A stretch of 64,000 bases of DNA from Planctomycetota bacterium (GTDB lineage: Bacteria; Planctomycetota; J058; JAJDCP01): NCBI GenBank assembly GCA_029260765.1, contig JAJDCP010000160.1, positions 1 to 64,000 of the forward strand. The letters are read 5' to 3'. Position 1 is the first letter of the stretch. Each line of letters starts with the position of its first letter. This document shows, one piece after another, positions 51,881 to 61,189 of the stretch. Below the pieces are notes generated by a model. That model searched no databases. It was not told the DNA's origin and worked only from the letters and a program-made list of their open reading frames with translations. The position numbers and the translations under genes were made by a program.

Positions 51881-52618
51881 ATGGCCAAAGGACTGATAGT
51901 TTGCGGATTGCTGGCGATGCTGCTCGGCATCGGCTCCTACCTGGCTGCTGGGCCGTTGGGGCAGGGGGCGCGGGACGAGTTGGGCTTCGAGTCTGGTCTC
52001 GGGGCTGTCGCGGAAACGGCCTGTAGCGAGCGCTACCGGGTTTTGGGAATCGAGCTGTGCCTGCTCGGGGCGATGCTGCTGGGTTGCGGTTTTTTCGCAC
52101 GCGCATCGCGGGCGAAGCTGCGCCGGAGAGAGCTCAAACGGGTGGGAACCTGGCTCGGCTTCGCCGGTGTCTTGCTGGCTGCCTTTGCGGTCTATTTCGT
52201 GGTGTTTGCGAAGAACTTCAGGGATGTGGATGCGTTGGAACGGGTCGCCCACGAAGGCTTGCAACTGGACGAGGTCCCGGAGTTTCTGGCCTACCGCACG
52301 GAGAGCCACCGCAGCCGCGGTTGGATCCTGGCGGCCGGCGGGGCTCTGTTCTTGCCCATGGGGTTGTTCGGCATCCTGGCCGCCGCGGGAAGGGGCAAGG
52401 CGGGGCGTTTGTTGATTCTGGCCAGCGCCTTGGCTTTGCTGATCTGGGCCCGCTTTCTCTACCTCGAGCCGGCGACGGCCCAGGAATTGAACGATTTCCT
52501 TGTCAGCGGAGGTACGATTGCGCAATATCGGGGCTTGCTGGTGGCTGCGGCGGGGTGTCTACTCGCTGGCCTGGCCATCTTCGCTGGCGTTCTGCTCGCG
52601 CCCGCGAGCAAGACTTGA
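51881..52618 (+). CDS. Multi-pass membrane protein of unknown function
   Basis: 245 residues with about six hydrophobic segments, such as LIVCGLLAMLLGIGSYLAAG, GTWLGFAGVLLAAFAVYFVV, and GCLLAGLAIFAGVLLAP. Loops are short. No family was recognised. It starts at ATG 51881, and the stop is 12 bp before the following lipoprotein gene, so they are probably an operon. It diverges from the porin. Confidence 0.7.
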   Translation: MAKGLIVCGLLAMLLGIGSYLAAGPLGQGARDELGFESGLGAVAETACSERYRVLGIELCLLGAMLLGCGFFARASRAKLRRRELKRVGTWLGFAGVLLAAFAVYFVVFAKNFRDVDALERVAHEGLQLDEVPEFLAYRTESHRSRGWILAAGGALFLPMGLFGILAAAGRGKAGRLLILASALALLIWARFLYLEPATAQELNDFLVSGGTIAQYRGLLVAAAGCLLAGLAIFAGVLLAPASKT

Positions 52619-52630
52619 ATGGAGACCAGA

Positions 52631-53071
52631 ATGCCGCGTGCCGTCGCGAGTGCTTTGACCTTGGTTGTTCTTCTGTGCGGATGTGGGGGAGAGCTGCGAC
52701 ATCGGGTCGTCAACCAGGAGCTGTCCGGCTGGTATATGGGTAAGAGCTCAGACGTACACTGTTTCGTCAATCGCTTGAAGTTTTCGCCCGAGCCGGGCTG
52801 GTTCGCGGCGCAGATCACGCTGATGAATGAGTCGCCGCGGCGTTGGCATTTCGACTCGAAGAAGGTCAAGCTGCGTCATGGCGCCGGAACCCGGACCTTC
52901 GACGAAGGTGGGGTCTCGCTGCTCCCTGCCCACACCACCAAGAGCTACGACTTCCTGTTCCGGACAGGAGGAACCCTGCGCGAGGCGACGTTGCTGATCG
53001 AGGGGCTGCGCACCGACGATGGGCAGACCATCAAGTTCGAGGCCGACATCCGGGGCTACGTGGCGGATTGA
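52631..53071 (+). CDS. Predicted lipoprotein
   Basis: 146 residues from ATG 52631, with GGAG 6 nt upstream. The signal MPRAVASALTLVVLLCGC has an LCGC lipobox-like end followed by GGELR. The mature part is a compact beta domain (WFAAQITLMNESPRRWHFDS, LLPAHTTKSYDFLFRTGGTL). I recognise no family. It is followed 4 bp later by mtaB. Confidence 0.7.
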   Translation: MPRAVASALTLVVLLCGCGGELRHRVVNQELSGWYMGKSSDVHCFVNRLKFSPEPGWFAAQITLMNESPRRWHFDSKKVKLRHGAGTRTFDEGGVSLLPAHTTKSYDFLFRTGGTLREATLLIEGLRTDDGQTIKFEADIRGYVAD

Positions 53072-53075
53072 CAGG

Positions 53076-54398
53076 ATGAGGGTGTTCCTCGGAACTCTGG
53101 GCTGCCGTCTCAACGAGAGTGAGATCGAGAGCATCGGGCGCGCATTCAAGATGCGCGGCCATCTGTTGGTCGATCGGGCAGAGGCGGCGGACCTGTGCGT
53201 GCTCAACAGCTGTGCGGTGACCGCCGAGGCGGAGCGCAAGTCTCGGCAGTTGGTCAAGCGGATGCATCGCCAGGCGCCCGCCGCCGAGATCGTCGTGACC
53301 GGCTGCTATAGCGAGCTGCACCCCGACAAGGTGCTCGCCCTTCCCGGGGTTCGTCGCGTGGTCGAGAACCGGGCCAAAGAGCAGCTGGTGCAGAGGCTGC
53401 TCGGCGAGCCGGAGGACGCCTCCTTCGACCTGGAGCCGCTGGCACGCTATGCCCGGCCTGGAGAGATCCGCCGCACGCGCGCTTTCGTCAAGGTCCAGGA
53501 CGGCTGCGACAACCAGTGCACCTTCTGCATCACCACGGTAGCACGCGGTGCTGGGCGCAGCCGGCCGATCCGTCAGGTCGTCAACGAGATCAAAGCTCTG
53601 GTGGGCGTCGGCTACGTCGAAGCTGTGATCAGCGGTGTGCACCTCGGCTCGTATGGGCGGGACCTCGAAGCGGCCTGCGACCTGAAGCAGCTGATCGAGG
53701 CGATCCTCGAGCAGACGTCTCTGCGCCGCCTGCGGCTGTCCTCTCTGGAGCCCTGGGATATCCCGGCGGGTTTCTTCCAGCTCTGGCGCGATCCGCGTCT
53801 GTGTGGACACCTGCACATGCCGCTGCAGGCTGGCTGCGACGACACTTTGCGTCGCATGGCTCGCCGTACCCGAAAAAGCAGCTACAGGGCGCTGGTCGAC
53901 GAGGCGCGGGCTTGTGCGCCGGGGCTGTCGCTTACCAGTGACATCATCGTAGGTTTTCCGGGCGAGACGGAGGCGGCCTTCGAAGAGAGCCTCGCCTATG
54001 TGGAAGAGCTCGACTTCGCGCATCTGCACGTGTTCCGTTACTCTCCGCGACCCGGTACGCTGGCGGCGGGCTTCTCCGATCAGGTCGAAGCTCGCGACAA
54101 GGTGCGGCGCAGCCGGCTGATGCACGCGCTGTCCGAAGCGGGCAGGCGGCGCTTCCATGCGGCGCATCTCGGGGCTGTGGCAGAGGTGTTGTTCGAACAG
54201 AGTCCACGCGAAGGAAGCTGGCAGGGCCTGTCCGCCAACAACCTGCGGGTCGCGGTCGACTGTGGAGCCGAGCTGCACAACCGGGTCGCGCGCGTGGGCC
54301 TGCGCGAGCAATGTGAGGATGGGACGCTGCGAGGCGAGCTGTGTTCGGTCGGTGAGGAAACGGGTTCTTCCGGCCTTTTCGAGACGAAGAAGCGCTGA
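53076..54398 (+). CDS. mtaB: tRNA t6A37 methylthiotransferase MtaB
   Basis: 440 residues. The UPF0004 domain starts MRVFLGTLGCRLNESEIESI and has LNSCAVTAEAERKSRQ and VVTGCYSE, with three conserved cysteines. The radical SAM domain has VQDGCDNQCTFC, with CxxxCxxC, and SLEPWDIP. The N-terminal TLGCRLN and the short C-terminal region agree with MtaB. It adds methylthio to t6A37 of tRNA; the MiaB paralogue starts differently. The stop leaves 33 bp to the convergent adenosine deaminase. Confidence 0.9.
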   Translation: MRVFLGTLGCRLNESEIESIGRAFKMRGHLLVDRAEAADLCVLNSCAVTAEAERKSRQLVKRMHRQAPAAEIVVTGCYSELHPDKVLALPGVRRVVENRAKEQLVQRLLGEPEDASFDLEPLARYARPGEIRRTRAFVKVQDGCDNQCTFCITTVARGAGRSRPIRQVVNEIKALVGVGYVEAVISGVHLGSYGRDLEAACDLKQLIEAILEQTSLRRLRLSSLEPWDIPAGFFQLWRDPRLCGHLHMPLQAGCDDTLRRMARRTRKSSYRALVDEARACAPGLSLTSDIIVGFPGETEAAFEESLAYVEELDFAHLHVFRYSPRPGTLAAGFSDQVEARDKVRRSRLMHALSEAGRRRFHAAHLGAVAEVLFEQSPREGSWQGLSANNLRVAVDCGAELHNRVARVGLREQCEDGTLRGELCSVGEETGSSGLFETKKR

Positions 54399-54431
54399 GA
54401 TCGGGGATCCGCGGTTTTGCTTTGGGCCGTA

Positions 54432-55445
54432 CTAGTGCCTCGCGGCCAGCTCTGCGTGCAGCTCCGTCTTCTCTGCAGCGGGCATCCAACTGGCATCCAC
54501 GGCATTGCGGATCAGCTGCAACACCTCACTGCGTTGCATGCCGAGCTCACTCACCAGCAGAGCGTATTCCTGCGCCAGGCTGTTGCCGAACATGGCGGGA
54601 TCGTCTGTGTTGACGGTCACCAACAGGCCGCGCCGGTGGAAGTCCACAATCGGATGTTCGCGCAGCGTCTTGACCACACCCGTGCGCAGGTTCGAAAGCG
54701 GGCACATTTCCAGGGGAACCTGGCGCTCAGCCAGCGCCGCTACCAAGCTGGGATCTTCGAACGCCCGCGTGCCATGACCGATCCGCTCGACACGCAGTGT
54801 ATCCAGTGCGCCCCAGATGCTTGCCGGACCGGCGGCCTCTCCGGCGTGTGCTGATGTGTGCAGCCCCAGTTGCCGGGCGCGCGCATAGACCGCGGCCCAG
54901 GGCTCAGGGGGGAAGGTCTGCTCACTGCCCCCGATCCCGATGCCGATCACGCCGAGCTCGCGGGCGTGGGCGCATTCTTCCAGCACGCGCGCTCCCTGAT
55001 CGGGGCCGAAGTCGCGCACAAGGTCGACCACCAGCTGCACAACGATGCCTGGCACGGAGTCGAGCCCCTGGCGGATGGCGGCGAGCAGTTTCAGGGTCGG
55101 CAGGCCCCTGGAGTGGAAGTCCACCGGAGAACAGAAAGCCTCGACATAGCGGATGTTCTGGGCGCGCCAGTGTTCAGCCACCGCCCTGCTGATGAAAGTG
55201 AAGTCCGCGAGCTCTCGCAGGTAGCGATTCTTCCAGACCCAGGTCTCGATGAAGTGGGGAAAGTCGCGGTAGCGGAAGCGCGCGGCCAGCTCTTCAGCGT
55301 TGGGAGCCTCGGCACCATCGTACTTCTGAACCAACTGCTGGAGTGCAGCGAGCGGGATCGAGCCTTCGAGATGGACGTGCAGCTCGACTTTGGGGAGTTG
55401 TTCTGCCCAGGCGAGCTCAGCCGCAGCAGCCTGCGGAAGGCTCAT
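54432..55445 (-). CDS. add: Adenosine deaminase
   Basis: 337 residues. Zinc ligands and catalytic residues are visible: ELHVHLEGSI, TSAHAGEAAG, RIGHGTRAF and VTVNTDDPAMFG. Length and motifs match adenosine deaminase, which makes inosine; adenine deaminase shares much of this and cannot be excluded. The start overlaps the stop of the long TPR gene by 4 nt, so it is the second gene of that operon. Confidence 0.93.
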   Translation of the reverse strand: MSLPQAAAAELAWAEQLPKVELHVHLEGSIPLAALQQLVQKYDGAEAPNAEELAARFRYRDFPHFIETWVWKNRYLRELADFTFISRAVAEHWRAQNIRYVEAFCSPVDFHSRGLPTLKLLAAIRQGLDSVPGIVVQLVVDLVRDFGPDQGARVLEECAHARELGVIGIGIGGSEQTFPPEPWAAVYARARQLGLHTSAHAGEAAGPASIWGALDTLRVERIGHGTRAFEDPSLVAALAERQVPLEMCPLSNLRTGVVKTLREHPIVDFHRRGLLVTVNTDDPAMFGNSLAQEYALLVSELGMQRSEVLQLIRNAVDASWMPAAEKTELHAELAARH

Positions 55446-58400
55446 CGGTCCTTCTTGAGGGCCTTCAAGCGGTTGGAGGCCAGGGAGACGCGTTTCGATG
55501 TCGCCTCGTCCGCGACGATGCCGCGTGCCCCCGGATCGAGGTCTTTGCCTGCAAGTGCCTGCAGCGCATCGGGGCCGGCCGAAGGCGGGCTGCCGCCCTT
55601 CATGGCTTTGAGGCGGGACAGGGCGCCGCCCAGGGCTTTCTTTTTCTTCTTTTTGGGCCGCTCGCTGGGGGCGACGATCGAGGCCTTCGCAGGCGCGGGG
55701 TCTGTTCCAGCCTTGAGGGCTTTGAGGCGAGAGAGGGCACCGCCGAGCTTCTTACCGAGGTTCTTGGGCTTGTTGCCGGGGTCGAGATCGCGTCCTTCCA
55801 GCGTGCCGAGCGCTTGCGAAGTCGTAGCTGGGGGCGCGGGCTCGGCCCCCCCCTTGAGGGCTTTGAGTCGAGAGAGGGCGCCGCCGAGCTTCTTGCCGAG
55901 GTTCTTGGGCTTGCTGCCAGGGTCGAGGTCGCGTCCAACCAGGCCGCCGAGGGCGGCGGATTCTGTAGCCTGCGGCTCTGACGTGTCTTCCCCGCTCTTG
56001 AGGGACTTGAGCCGAGACAGGGCACCGCCGAGCTTCTTGCCGAGGTTCCTGGGCTTGCTGCCAGGATCGAGATCGACGCCTTCGAGGGAATGAAGAGCCC
56101 TCTGCGCAGTCGGCGTGGGCTCGCGACTGTCGCCTCCACCCTTCATGGCTCTGAGCCGAGACAGGGCACCGCCGAGCTTCTTGCCGAGGTTCTGCGGCTT
56201 GTTGCCAGGGTCGAGGTCGCGACCGATCAGCGAGGAGGCTGCTGAGGGGAGCCGGGTTGTGCGCGCCCGCCCGCCAAAGTTCTTGAGTTTCCCCGCGATC
56301 CCGACCACCGAACCCGAGGCCAGATTGGGCAGTGCGTTCGACCCCCCGCCGATGATGACAGGCTTGAGTCGTTTGGTCACCGCCTTTTGCTCGGCCCGGA
56401 TCGGGTGGCGGTTCAACGCATCCAGGGCGACAGCTGCGTCGTCATTCTGCGGCTCGAGATCGAGGATCTTCTTGAGTGAGGCCCGGGCCAGCCCGATGTT
56501 GTCTTGCTTGCGGCTGATGCCGGCGTGCAGGTTGAGCTCACGCACAGCAAGTTTGTGCTCGCCCTTGTCGAGATAGATGCGGGCGAGCTCGATGTGGATT
56601 TCGGCAGCTTCTGGATTGAGCTCGAGCGCAATCCGGCAGGCGTCGGTCGCTTGGTTCCAGTTATGAGCGATACGTGCCATGCGCGCCACGTCCAGGTATT
56701 TCTGGTAGGCGACTTCCTGGGCATTGCGCGCGCGGAAGATCTCGGCGAGGTGTGTGTGGGCGCCGAGATCGAAAGGATCGCTGCTCAAGATGTCGTCGAG
56801 CGCGCCGACCGCCAGGTCGAGCTTCTTGAGCATCACGGCCCGTTTGGCCAGCTTGTGCAGCGCTTGCGCCGCGGCTTCGGGTTGCTGGAGACGCTTGTGG
56901 GCATCTGCGCGGTCGCCAAGGTGCTGCAATTGGTCAGGCTCTAACTCTGACAGGGTCTGCAGTACGTCGACCAGTTGGGCATCGTCGTGGTTGCTGTGGA
57001 AGATCCTCAACAGATCCTTGAAGTAGCCCAGCGCGACGTCCGTCTGCTGCTTTTCGCGGTACGCGTGGGCCAACCACTGGCGTGCCCGCCAGTTGCTCTG
57101 ATCGAGCTCGGCGATCTTCTTGTAGATGTTGATCAGGAAGTGCCAGTTGCCTTGATTGCGGATCACTCCCGAAGACGAGAGCGAGTTGGCGAGGTTGTTG
57201 TATTCGACGACAGCGTCGGAGGTGCGGCCCGACTTCGCCAGTGTCGTGGCCAGCTGCAGGCGCGCCTCGATGCACTCGCTGTCGACTTCGAGGGCCTGGC
57301 GCAAGCAGTCGACCGCGCGGTCGGCCTGCCCTTGCTCGAGGTGGTAACCAGCCAGCTCTTCATAGTAGTTGATCGCGTGGACCTTGTCTCCTCGAGCGCG
57401 GTGCAATTCGGCCAGCTCGCGGTAGGCGTCTTCCTGGCTCGGGTCGATCGAGACGATTTCGGTCAAGGCGTCGAGGAGCTGATCTTCAAGGTTGTTCTTG
57501 CGGTAGTAGTCGGCCAGAAAATGGTAGTGATCGATGGCTTGTTGGTGGCGGTCGATCTCTTTGAGCAGCTCGATCAGCCGTAGACGCGATTCGAACTTCA
57601 GCGGCTGGATCTCGAGGATCTTCCGGTAGGTCCCGGCCGCAACCTCGGGAAAGTCCTCTTTCTCGCAGAGTTGGGCGAAGCCTTCGTAGCGTTCGACGGC
57701 GCGTTTCTGGTCTCCGTTGAGCTCGTACGCTTTGGCGATCCGCTTGGGCAGGTCGAACTGCACGACGCCCAGCTCTTCGGCACGCAGGTACAGCCCCAGC
57801 GCCTTGCCCACCTTGCCTTCGCGTTCGCACTCGATCGCCACGCCGACCAGGTCCGCCGGTTTCAAAGGATAGACGTCGGCCTGTTTGATGAAGTTGACCA
57901 GATGTTGCAAGACGTCGAAGCGGTGGAGGTGGACGGCCTCGACGATCTCGTGCACATTGCGGCGCCCGTCGACGGACGCGAGCACTTCGCGCTCGTTCTG
58001 GGTCTCTGACGAGTTCGAGAAGTTGAAGAGAGACTCGGGATTGTGCGCGTAGATGTCTTCGAGCGAGGGAATGCTCTTTTGGATCTGGCGCCATTCATCC
58101 TGCCGGCGGGCCGATTCCATCACCATGCTGGTGGGCGACAGACGTAGGCCCGGGACAAAATGGTCGGGGTCGAAGATGTCGAGAGGGGGATCGCCTTTGT
58201 GGAATTCGACCTGGGCAGAAGTCCAGGTCAGAAGCTCGCAGATCTCGTCTGTGACCTGATCGTGGACGGCCTTGTTGACCAGATCGGGCTTGGTGTACCC
58301 CAGCTCAACCAGGATCTTGCCGAGTTTGTGTTTCTTGAGCTTTTGCAGAGACAGCGCGTGGTTCAGTTGCTCTTCGCTGATCGCACCACGATTGAGAAGC

Positions 58401-58588
58401 GCTTTTCCCAGCGGCGTTATGAAGCGCTTGGTCCGCACGGCCTCGATGGAGCCGGTGTTGAAGTAGAGATACCAGACCCCTTCCGCATTCTGGATCTTCA
58501 GCGTGCCAGAACGGGCCTTGTTCTGCAGTGACTGGAAGATGTCAGGAAGGTCGAGGATCTCTGCCCGAAATTTGGCGTGGGCAGTCAT
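55442..58588 (-). CDS. DUF4388-TPR protein with repeated basic C-terminal motif
   Basis: 1048 residues. The N-terminal 60 (FRAEILDLPDIFQSLQNKAR, then GVWYLYFNTGSIEAV) are a DUF4388-type domain, followed by a helical module like the GspE N-terminal domain (LGKALLNRGAISEEQLNHAL). About 20 TPR-like helix pairs fill 240-780. From about 790 a segment with GGALSRLKALKGG is repeated five times, with a degenerate sixth copy, alternating with LDPG(N/S)KPKNLG elements. Function unknown: DUF4388 proteins in deltaproteobacteria often work with motility or signalling, so a scaffold is inferred. It is coupled to add. Confidence 0.85.
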   Translation of the reverse strand: MTAHAKFRAEILDLPDIFQSLQNKARSGTLKIQNAEGVWYLYFNTGSIEAVRTKRFITPLGKALLNRGAISEEQLNHALSLQKLKKHKLGKILVELGYTKPDLVNKAVHDQVTDEICELLTWTSAQVEFHKGDPPLDIFDPDHFVPGLRLSPTSMVMESARRQDEWRQIQKSIPSLEDIYAHNPESLFNFSNSSETQNEREVLASVDGRRNVHEIVEAVHLHRFDVLQHLVNFIKQADVYPLKPADLVGVAIECEREGKVGKALGLYLRAEELGVVQFDLPKRIAKAYELNGDQKRAVERYEGFAQLCEKEDFPEVAAGTYRKILEIQPLKFESRLRLIELLKEIDRHQQAIDHYHFLADYYRKNNLEDQLLDALTEIVSIDPSQEDAYRELAELHRARGDKVHAINYYEELAGYHLEQGQADRAVDCLRQALEVDSECIEARLQLATTLAKSGRTSDAVVEYNNLANSLSSSGVIRNQGNWHFLINIYKKIAELDQSNWRARQWLAHAYREKQQTDVALGYFKDLLRIFHSNHDDAQLVDVLQTLSELEPDQLQHLGDRADAHKRLQQPEAAAQALHKLAKRAVMLKKLDLAVGALDDILSSDPFDLGAHTHLAEIFRARNAQEVAYQKYLDVARMARIAHNWNQATDACRIALELNPEAAEIHIELARIYLDKGEHKLAVRELNLHAGISRKQDNIGLARASLKKILDLEPQNDDAAVALDALNRHPIRAEQKAVTKRLKPVIIGGGSNALPNLASGSVVGIAGKLKNFGGRARTTRLPSAASSLIGRDLDPGNKPQNLGKKLGGALSRLRAMKGGGDSREPTPTAQRALHSLEGVDLDPGSKPRNLGKKLGGALSRLKSLKSGEDTSEPQATESAALGGLVGRDLDPGSKPKNLGKKLGGALSRLKALKGGAEPAPPATTSQALGTLEGRDLDPGNKPKNLGKKLGGALSRLKALKAGTDPAPAKASIVAPSERPKKKKKKALGGALSRLKAMKGGSPPSAGPDALQALAGKDLDPGARGIVADEATSKRVSLASNRLKALKKDR
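55455..56235. repeat. Coding tandem repeats of the TPR protein
   Basis: Four copies of about 140 bp encode LDPG(N/S)KP-LGKKLGGALSRL(K/R) segments, flanked by partial copies. Near-identical DNA such as CCGAGCTTCTTGCCGAGGTT recurs in the four complete copies (once as CCGAGCTTCTTACCGAGGTT), so the repeats are recent or under homogenising exchange. Confidence 0.8.
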
Positions 58589-58948
58589 GGCTCAGTCCGC
58601 TTGTCTTGCAGCACCCGGTTCTCCAACAGCCTACTAGCGTAGAAAAAAGCTACGTCCTTCTCAAGAGAATTCATCATCTTTGCACGACCCGGTGCGACGT
58701 TTTCGTGCAACGTTTTGGTTTCTCTTGGTGGTGGTTGTGGGCTGGATCGCGAAACTGAGGGCGTTGCAGCTTGTGGGCCTGATGGTGTCAGAGCTTCTTG
58801 TGGAAGGGTTGTGCGCTCGAAAGGTGATGTCCTTGGTCTTGTAATTGTTTAGGTGTGGGATATGCAGGACAGCCCGCGGTGGCAGCTCACTCCAGCCAGG
58901 GGCTTCCGGATCGGATCGAATCGGACCCCCCAAAAGCAAGGATGGCCC
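58589..58948. other. Divergent intergenic region, relatively AT-rich
   Basis: 360 bp between the TPR gene (leftward) and comEC (rightward), less GC-rich than the surroundings. It holds the inverted repeat CGTAG/CTACG around six A residues (58638-58653), the promoter candidate at 58636-58664, and an inverted TGCACGA/TCGTGCA (58680-58713). No gene was seen. Confidence 0.5.
58636..58664 (-). promoter_or_regulatory. Candidate promoter of the DUF4388-TPR gene
   Basis: On the minus strand TTGAGA (58659-58664) and TACGCT (58636-58641) are 17 bp apart, 48 bp upstream of the gene. The spacer contains a T run. The -10 match is weak. Confidence 0.3.
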
Positions 58949-60769
58949 ATGCGGCGCTATGTACTGGTCTGCGTCTTGTTGTTCCATGCACTCGGAATCT
59001 GGCTGGGCAACGCCCTGCCCGCCCAGATCAGTACAGCCGGGGGAGGTGCGCTTTTCCTGGTCGCCAGCCTCCTGTTTCTGCTTTGCACCACGCGCGCTCG
59101 ACCTTTCAAGGGCCCGCTGCGGAGCTTCGGGCTGGTCTGTGTCTCTTGCGGATGCGTTTCTCTGGGAATGGTACGCATCGGCGTCGACGTGGCCCAGAGC
59201 CGGCAGTTGCGCGTGGAGCTTCCGGTGGGAGAAACGCTTCTGGTCCACGGGCTGCTCGAGCGCAAGGGCAACCATTGGCGGCTGCGCCTCGACGACAGCA
59301 GGCACGGCGTGTTGCTGATCAGCCGCTTTTCGCTGCGCGGTTGGAGAGACGGCCAACGGGTGTGGTTGCGAGGAGTGCGGCGGCCAGCTGTCCGACCCAT
59401 ATGGCCAGGTGCCTATGATGGCGGCCGGCCGGGCGCGGTTGGCGGCTGGTTCCACCCAACCGGCGGAGAGGTCCTTGCACAACCTGGTTTGCCGAGCGCG
59501 CAGCAGCTTCGGGCTCGGCTGATGCGACTATGGAGGGGCAGTCTGCGCCCGCGCACGCGCGCGCTGCTCGGGTCGATCCTGCTCGGCGAGCGCAGCCTGC
59601 TCGGGCGTCAGCAACTCGCCGACTTCAAAGCAGCGGGCATGTACCACCTGCTGGTGGTCTCCGGGTTGCACGTCTATGCGCTCGTGGCTCTGGTTACCTG
59701 GCTCCCGAGGCGGTGGGGAGCCAAGCGGCCTGCCTGGGTGCTGGGAATCACGATGGCCATCGCCCTCGACCTCCTGGTTGGGGGCCAGGTGTCTGTGAAC
59801 CGCGCGGCCCTGACCTGCTGCCTGGGCCTGAGCCTGCGCCGGGGGGGCTGGCAGCCCGATCCCCTCGCGCTGCTCAGTCTGGTCGCCTGGCTGATTCTCT
59901 TGTTCAAGCCTGCTGAGCTGTTCGCACCGGGGTTCCAGCTTTCGTTTGCGGCCGTCTGCAGTTTGGTTTTGGGACCTGGTCCCGGCGCTGAGCCGTCCAG
60001 CAGAGGGCTCTGGAATCGGGGACGCCGCTGGTTGCTGCAGGCACTCTGGGCGTCGACGCGGGTTACGCTCGCCACAGCGCCCTTGCTCGCCTACCACTTC
60101 GGAGCGGTCTCTGTGATCGCGGTGCTGGCCAACCTGATCGCGATTCCCGCGGCCAGCCTGTTGTTGATCCTGGCCGCCGTGTCGTTGCCGTTGGCCGCGC
60201 TGTGCGGGCAGGTACCCGGTCCGCTTACCGCGCTGTTGGAAGCGCTCTGCAGTGGCCTCAGCCTGCTGGCCTGCGAGTTGGCGCGGGTCCCGATGGGCCG
60301 TGTCGCCGTCTCGGGCCTCGCGCCGGTCGCGAGTCTGGGGTTGTTGCTGGCCTGTTTCTGGATCTTCAAAAACCCCCGCAGAAGCTTGCGTTGGTGTGTG
60401 TTCTTCGTCCTTCTGCAAGCGGCCTGGCCGCTGCCTGTCGCCGGTTTGCGGCTGACGACGGTTCGGGTTCGCGGGCTCCGGGCCGTGTTGGTGCAGACAG
60501 CCAGCTGGCAGGTTGTACTGGGAGAGCGAACTGGTGAGCTCGATCGCTTTCTGCTGGCGCAGGGTCTACTTCCTGAGGACGTGCCCACGCTGCCCGACCC
60601 TTTGCTGCAGACGCCCGCGGGACCCCTGTGGGTGAAGTACGGCGGGCTACACCTTCCGGGCTTCCAGTGCGCCTGGCGCATCCCGCCTGGGGTACATCGT
60701 TGGGTTTGGCAGGAGGGTGTGTGGCGGCTCCAGCGCTGGGGGCTGCCTCCACCGGTAGGGGACGGTTGA
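58949..60769 (+). CDS. comEC: ComEC/Rec2 family DNA uptake channel
   Basis: 606 residues from ATG 58949, which has AAGGA 6 nt upstream; an earlier frame opening at 58853 is rejected. An N-terminal DUF4131-type OB region (GETLLVHGLLERKG) is followed by the competence domain with GMYHLLVVSGLHVYALVAL, then about eight more membrane segments. ComEC moves single-stranded DNA into the cytoplasm. Many ComEC proteins end in a metallo-beta-lactamase domain of about 250 residues. Here only about 90 residues follow the last membrane helix and no HxHxDH motif is seen, so that domain is missing. Confidence 0.9.
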   Translation: MRRYVLVCVLLFHALGIWLGNALPAQISTAGGGALFLVASLLFLLCTTRARPFKGPLRSFGLVCVSCGCVSLGMVRIGVDVAQSRQLRVELPVGETLLVHGLLERKGNHWRLRLDDSRHGVLLISRFSLRGWRDGQRVWLRGVRRPAVRPIWPGAYDGGRPGAVGGWFHPTGGEVLAQPGLPSAQQLRARLMRLWRGSLRPRTRALLGSILLGERSLLGRQQLADFKAAGMYHLLVVSGLHVYALVALVTWLPRRWGAKRPAWVLGITMAIALDLLVGGQVSVNRAALTCCLGLSLRRGGWQPDPLALLSLVAWLILLFKPAELFAPGFQLSFAAVCSLVLGPGPGAEPSSRGLWNRGRRWLLQALWASTRVTLATAPLLAYHFGAVSVIAVLANLIAIPAASLLLILAAVSLPLAALCGQVPGPLTALLEALCSGLSLLACELARVPMGRVAVSGLAPVASLGLLLACFWIFKNPRRSLRWCVFFVLLQAAWPLPVAGLRLTTVRVRGLRAVLVQTASWQVVLGERTGELDRFLLAQGLLPEDVPTLPDPLLQTPAGPLWVKYGGLHLPGFQCAWRIPPGVHRWVWQEGVWRLQRWGLPPPVGDG

Positions 60770-60783
60770 GCTTTGCGGGACAA

Positions 60784-61185
60784 CTAGCGCAGTATAAGGG
60801 CTGGCACGTGGGCCATGCTGAAGTGCTCTTTCCGACCCTCTTCGACTTCGACCAACTCGTCGCTGCAGGCCTCAAGCCCGCCGCGAAGCTGTTGCAGGTC
60901 GAGCCCCCCGAGCCTCTTTCCGCGCTTGGCGAGAAGGTCCCGTGCCCCGTTGAGCAATTGGCGACCACCGTCGAGGTTGCCATTCTGAATGTGGCGGAGG
61001 CCACCCGCCCACTGCATCAGCGCTTTGTAGAGCTCGCGCAATTCGCCTTCTGAGCCGCGGTAGAGATACTCCCAGGCAAGTTGTGCCTTGGGAAAGTGCT
61101 TGCGGTTGAACCAGTCGATCCCCTCGCGGTAACGGACGGGCCACTTGGGGGTTCTGCCCAGGAGTTTCTTGAGGAAACCGAACAA
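60784..61185 (-). CDS. DUF309-like protein
   Basis: 133 residues from TTG 61185, 4 bp after the livF stop; a longer frame to 61317 overlaps livF and is rejected. YREGIDWFNRKHFPKAQLAW and YKALMQWAGGLRHIQNGN match the DUF309 layout (entry helix, then a helix ending in GN). The His and Glu of the usual HEVWE motif are replaced (QLAWEYLY), so it is divergent. Function of DUF309 is unknown. It is the third gene of the transport set and may be co-transcribed. Confidence 0.65.
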   Translation of the reverse strand: MFGFLKKLLGRTPKWPVRYREGIDWFNRKHFPKAQLAWEYLYRGSEGELRELYKALMQWAGGLRHIQNGNLDGGRQLLNGARDLLAKRGKRLGGLDLQQLRGGLEACSDELVEVEEGRKEHFSMAHVPALILR

Positions 61186-61189
61186 GCCA

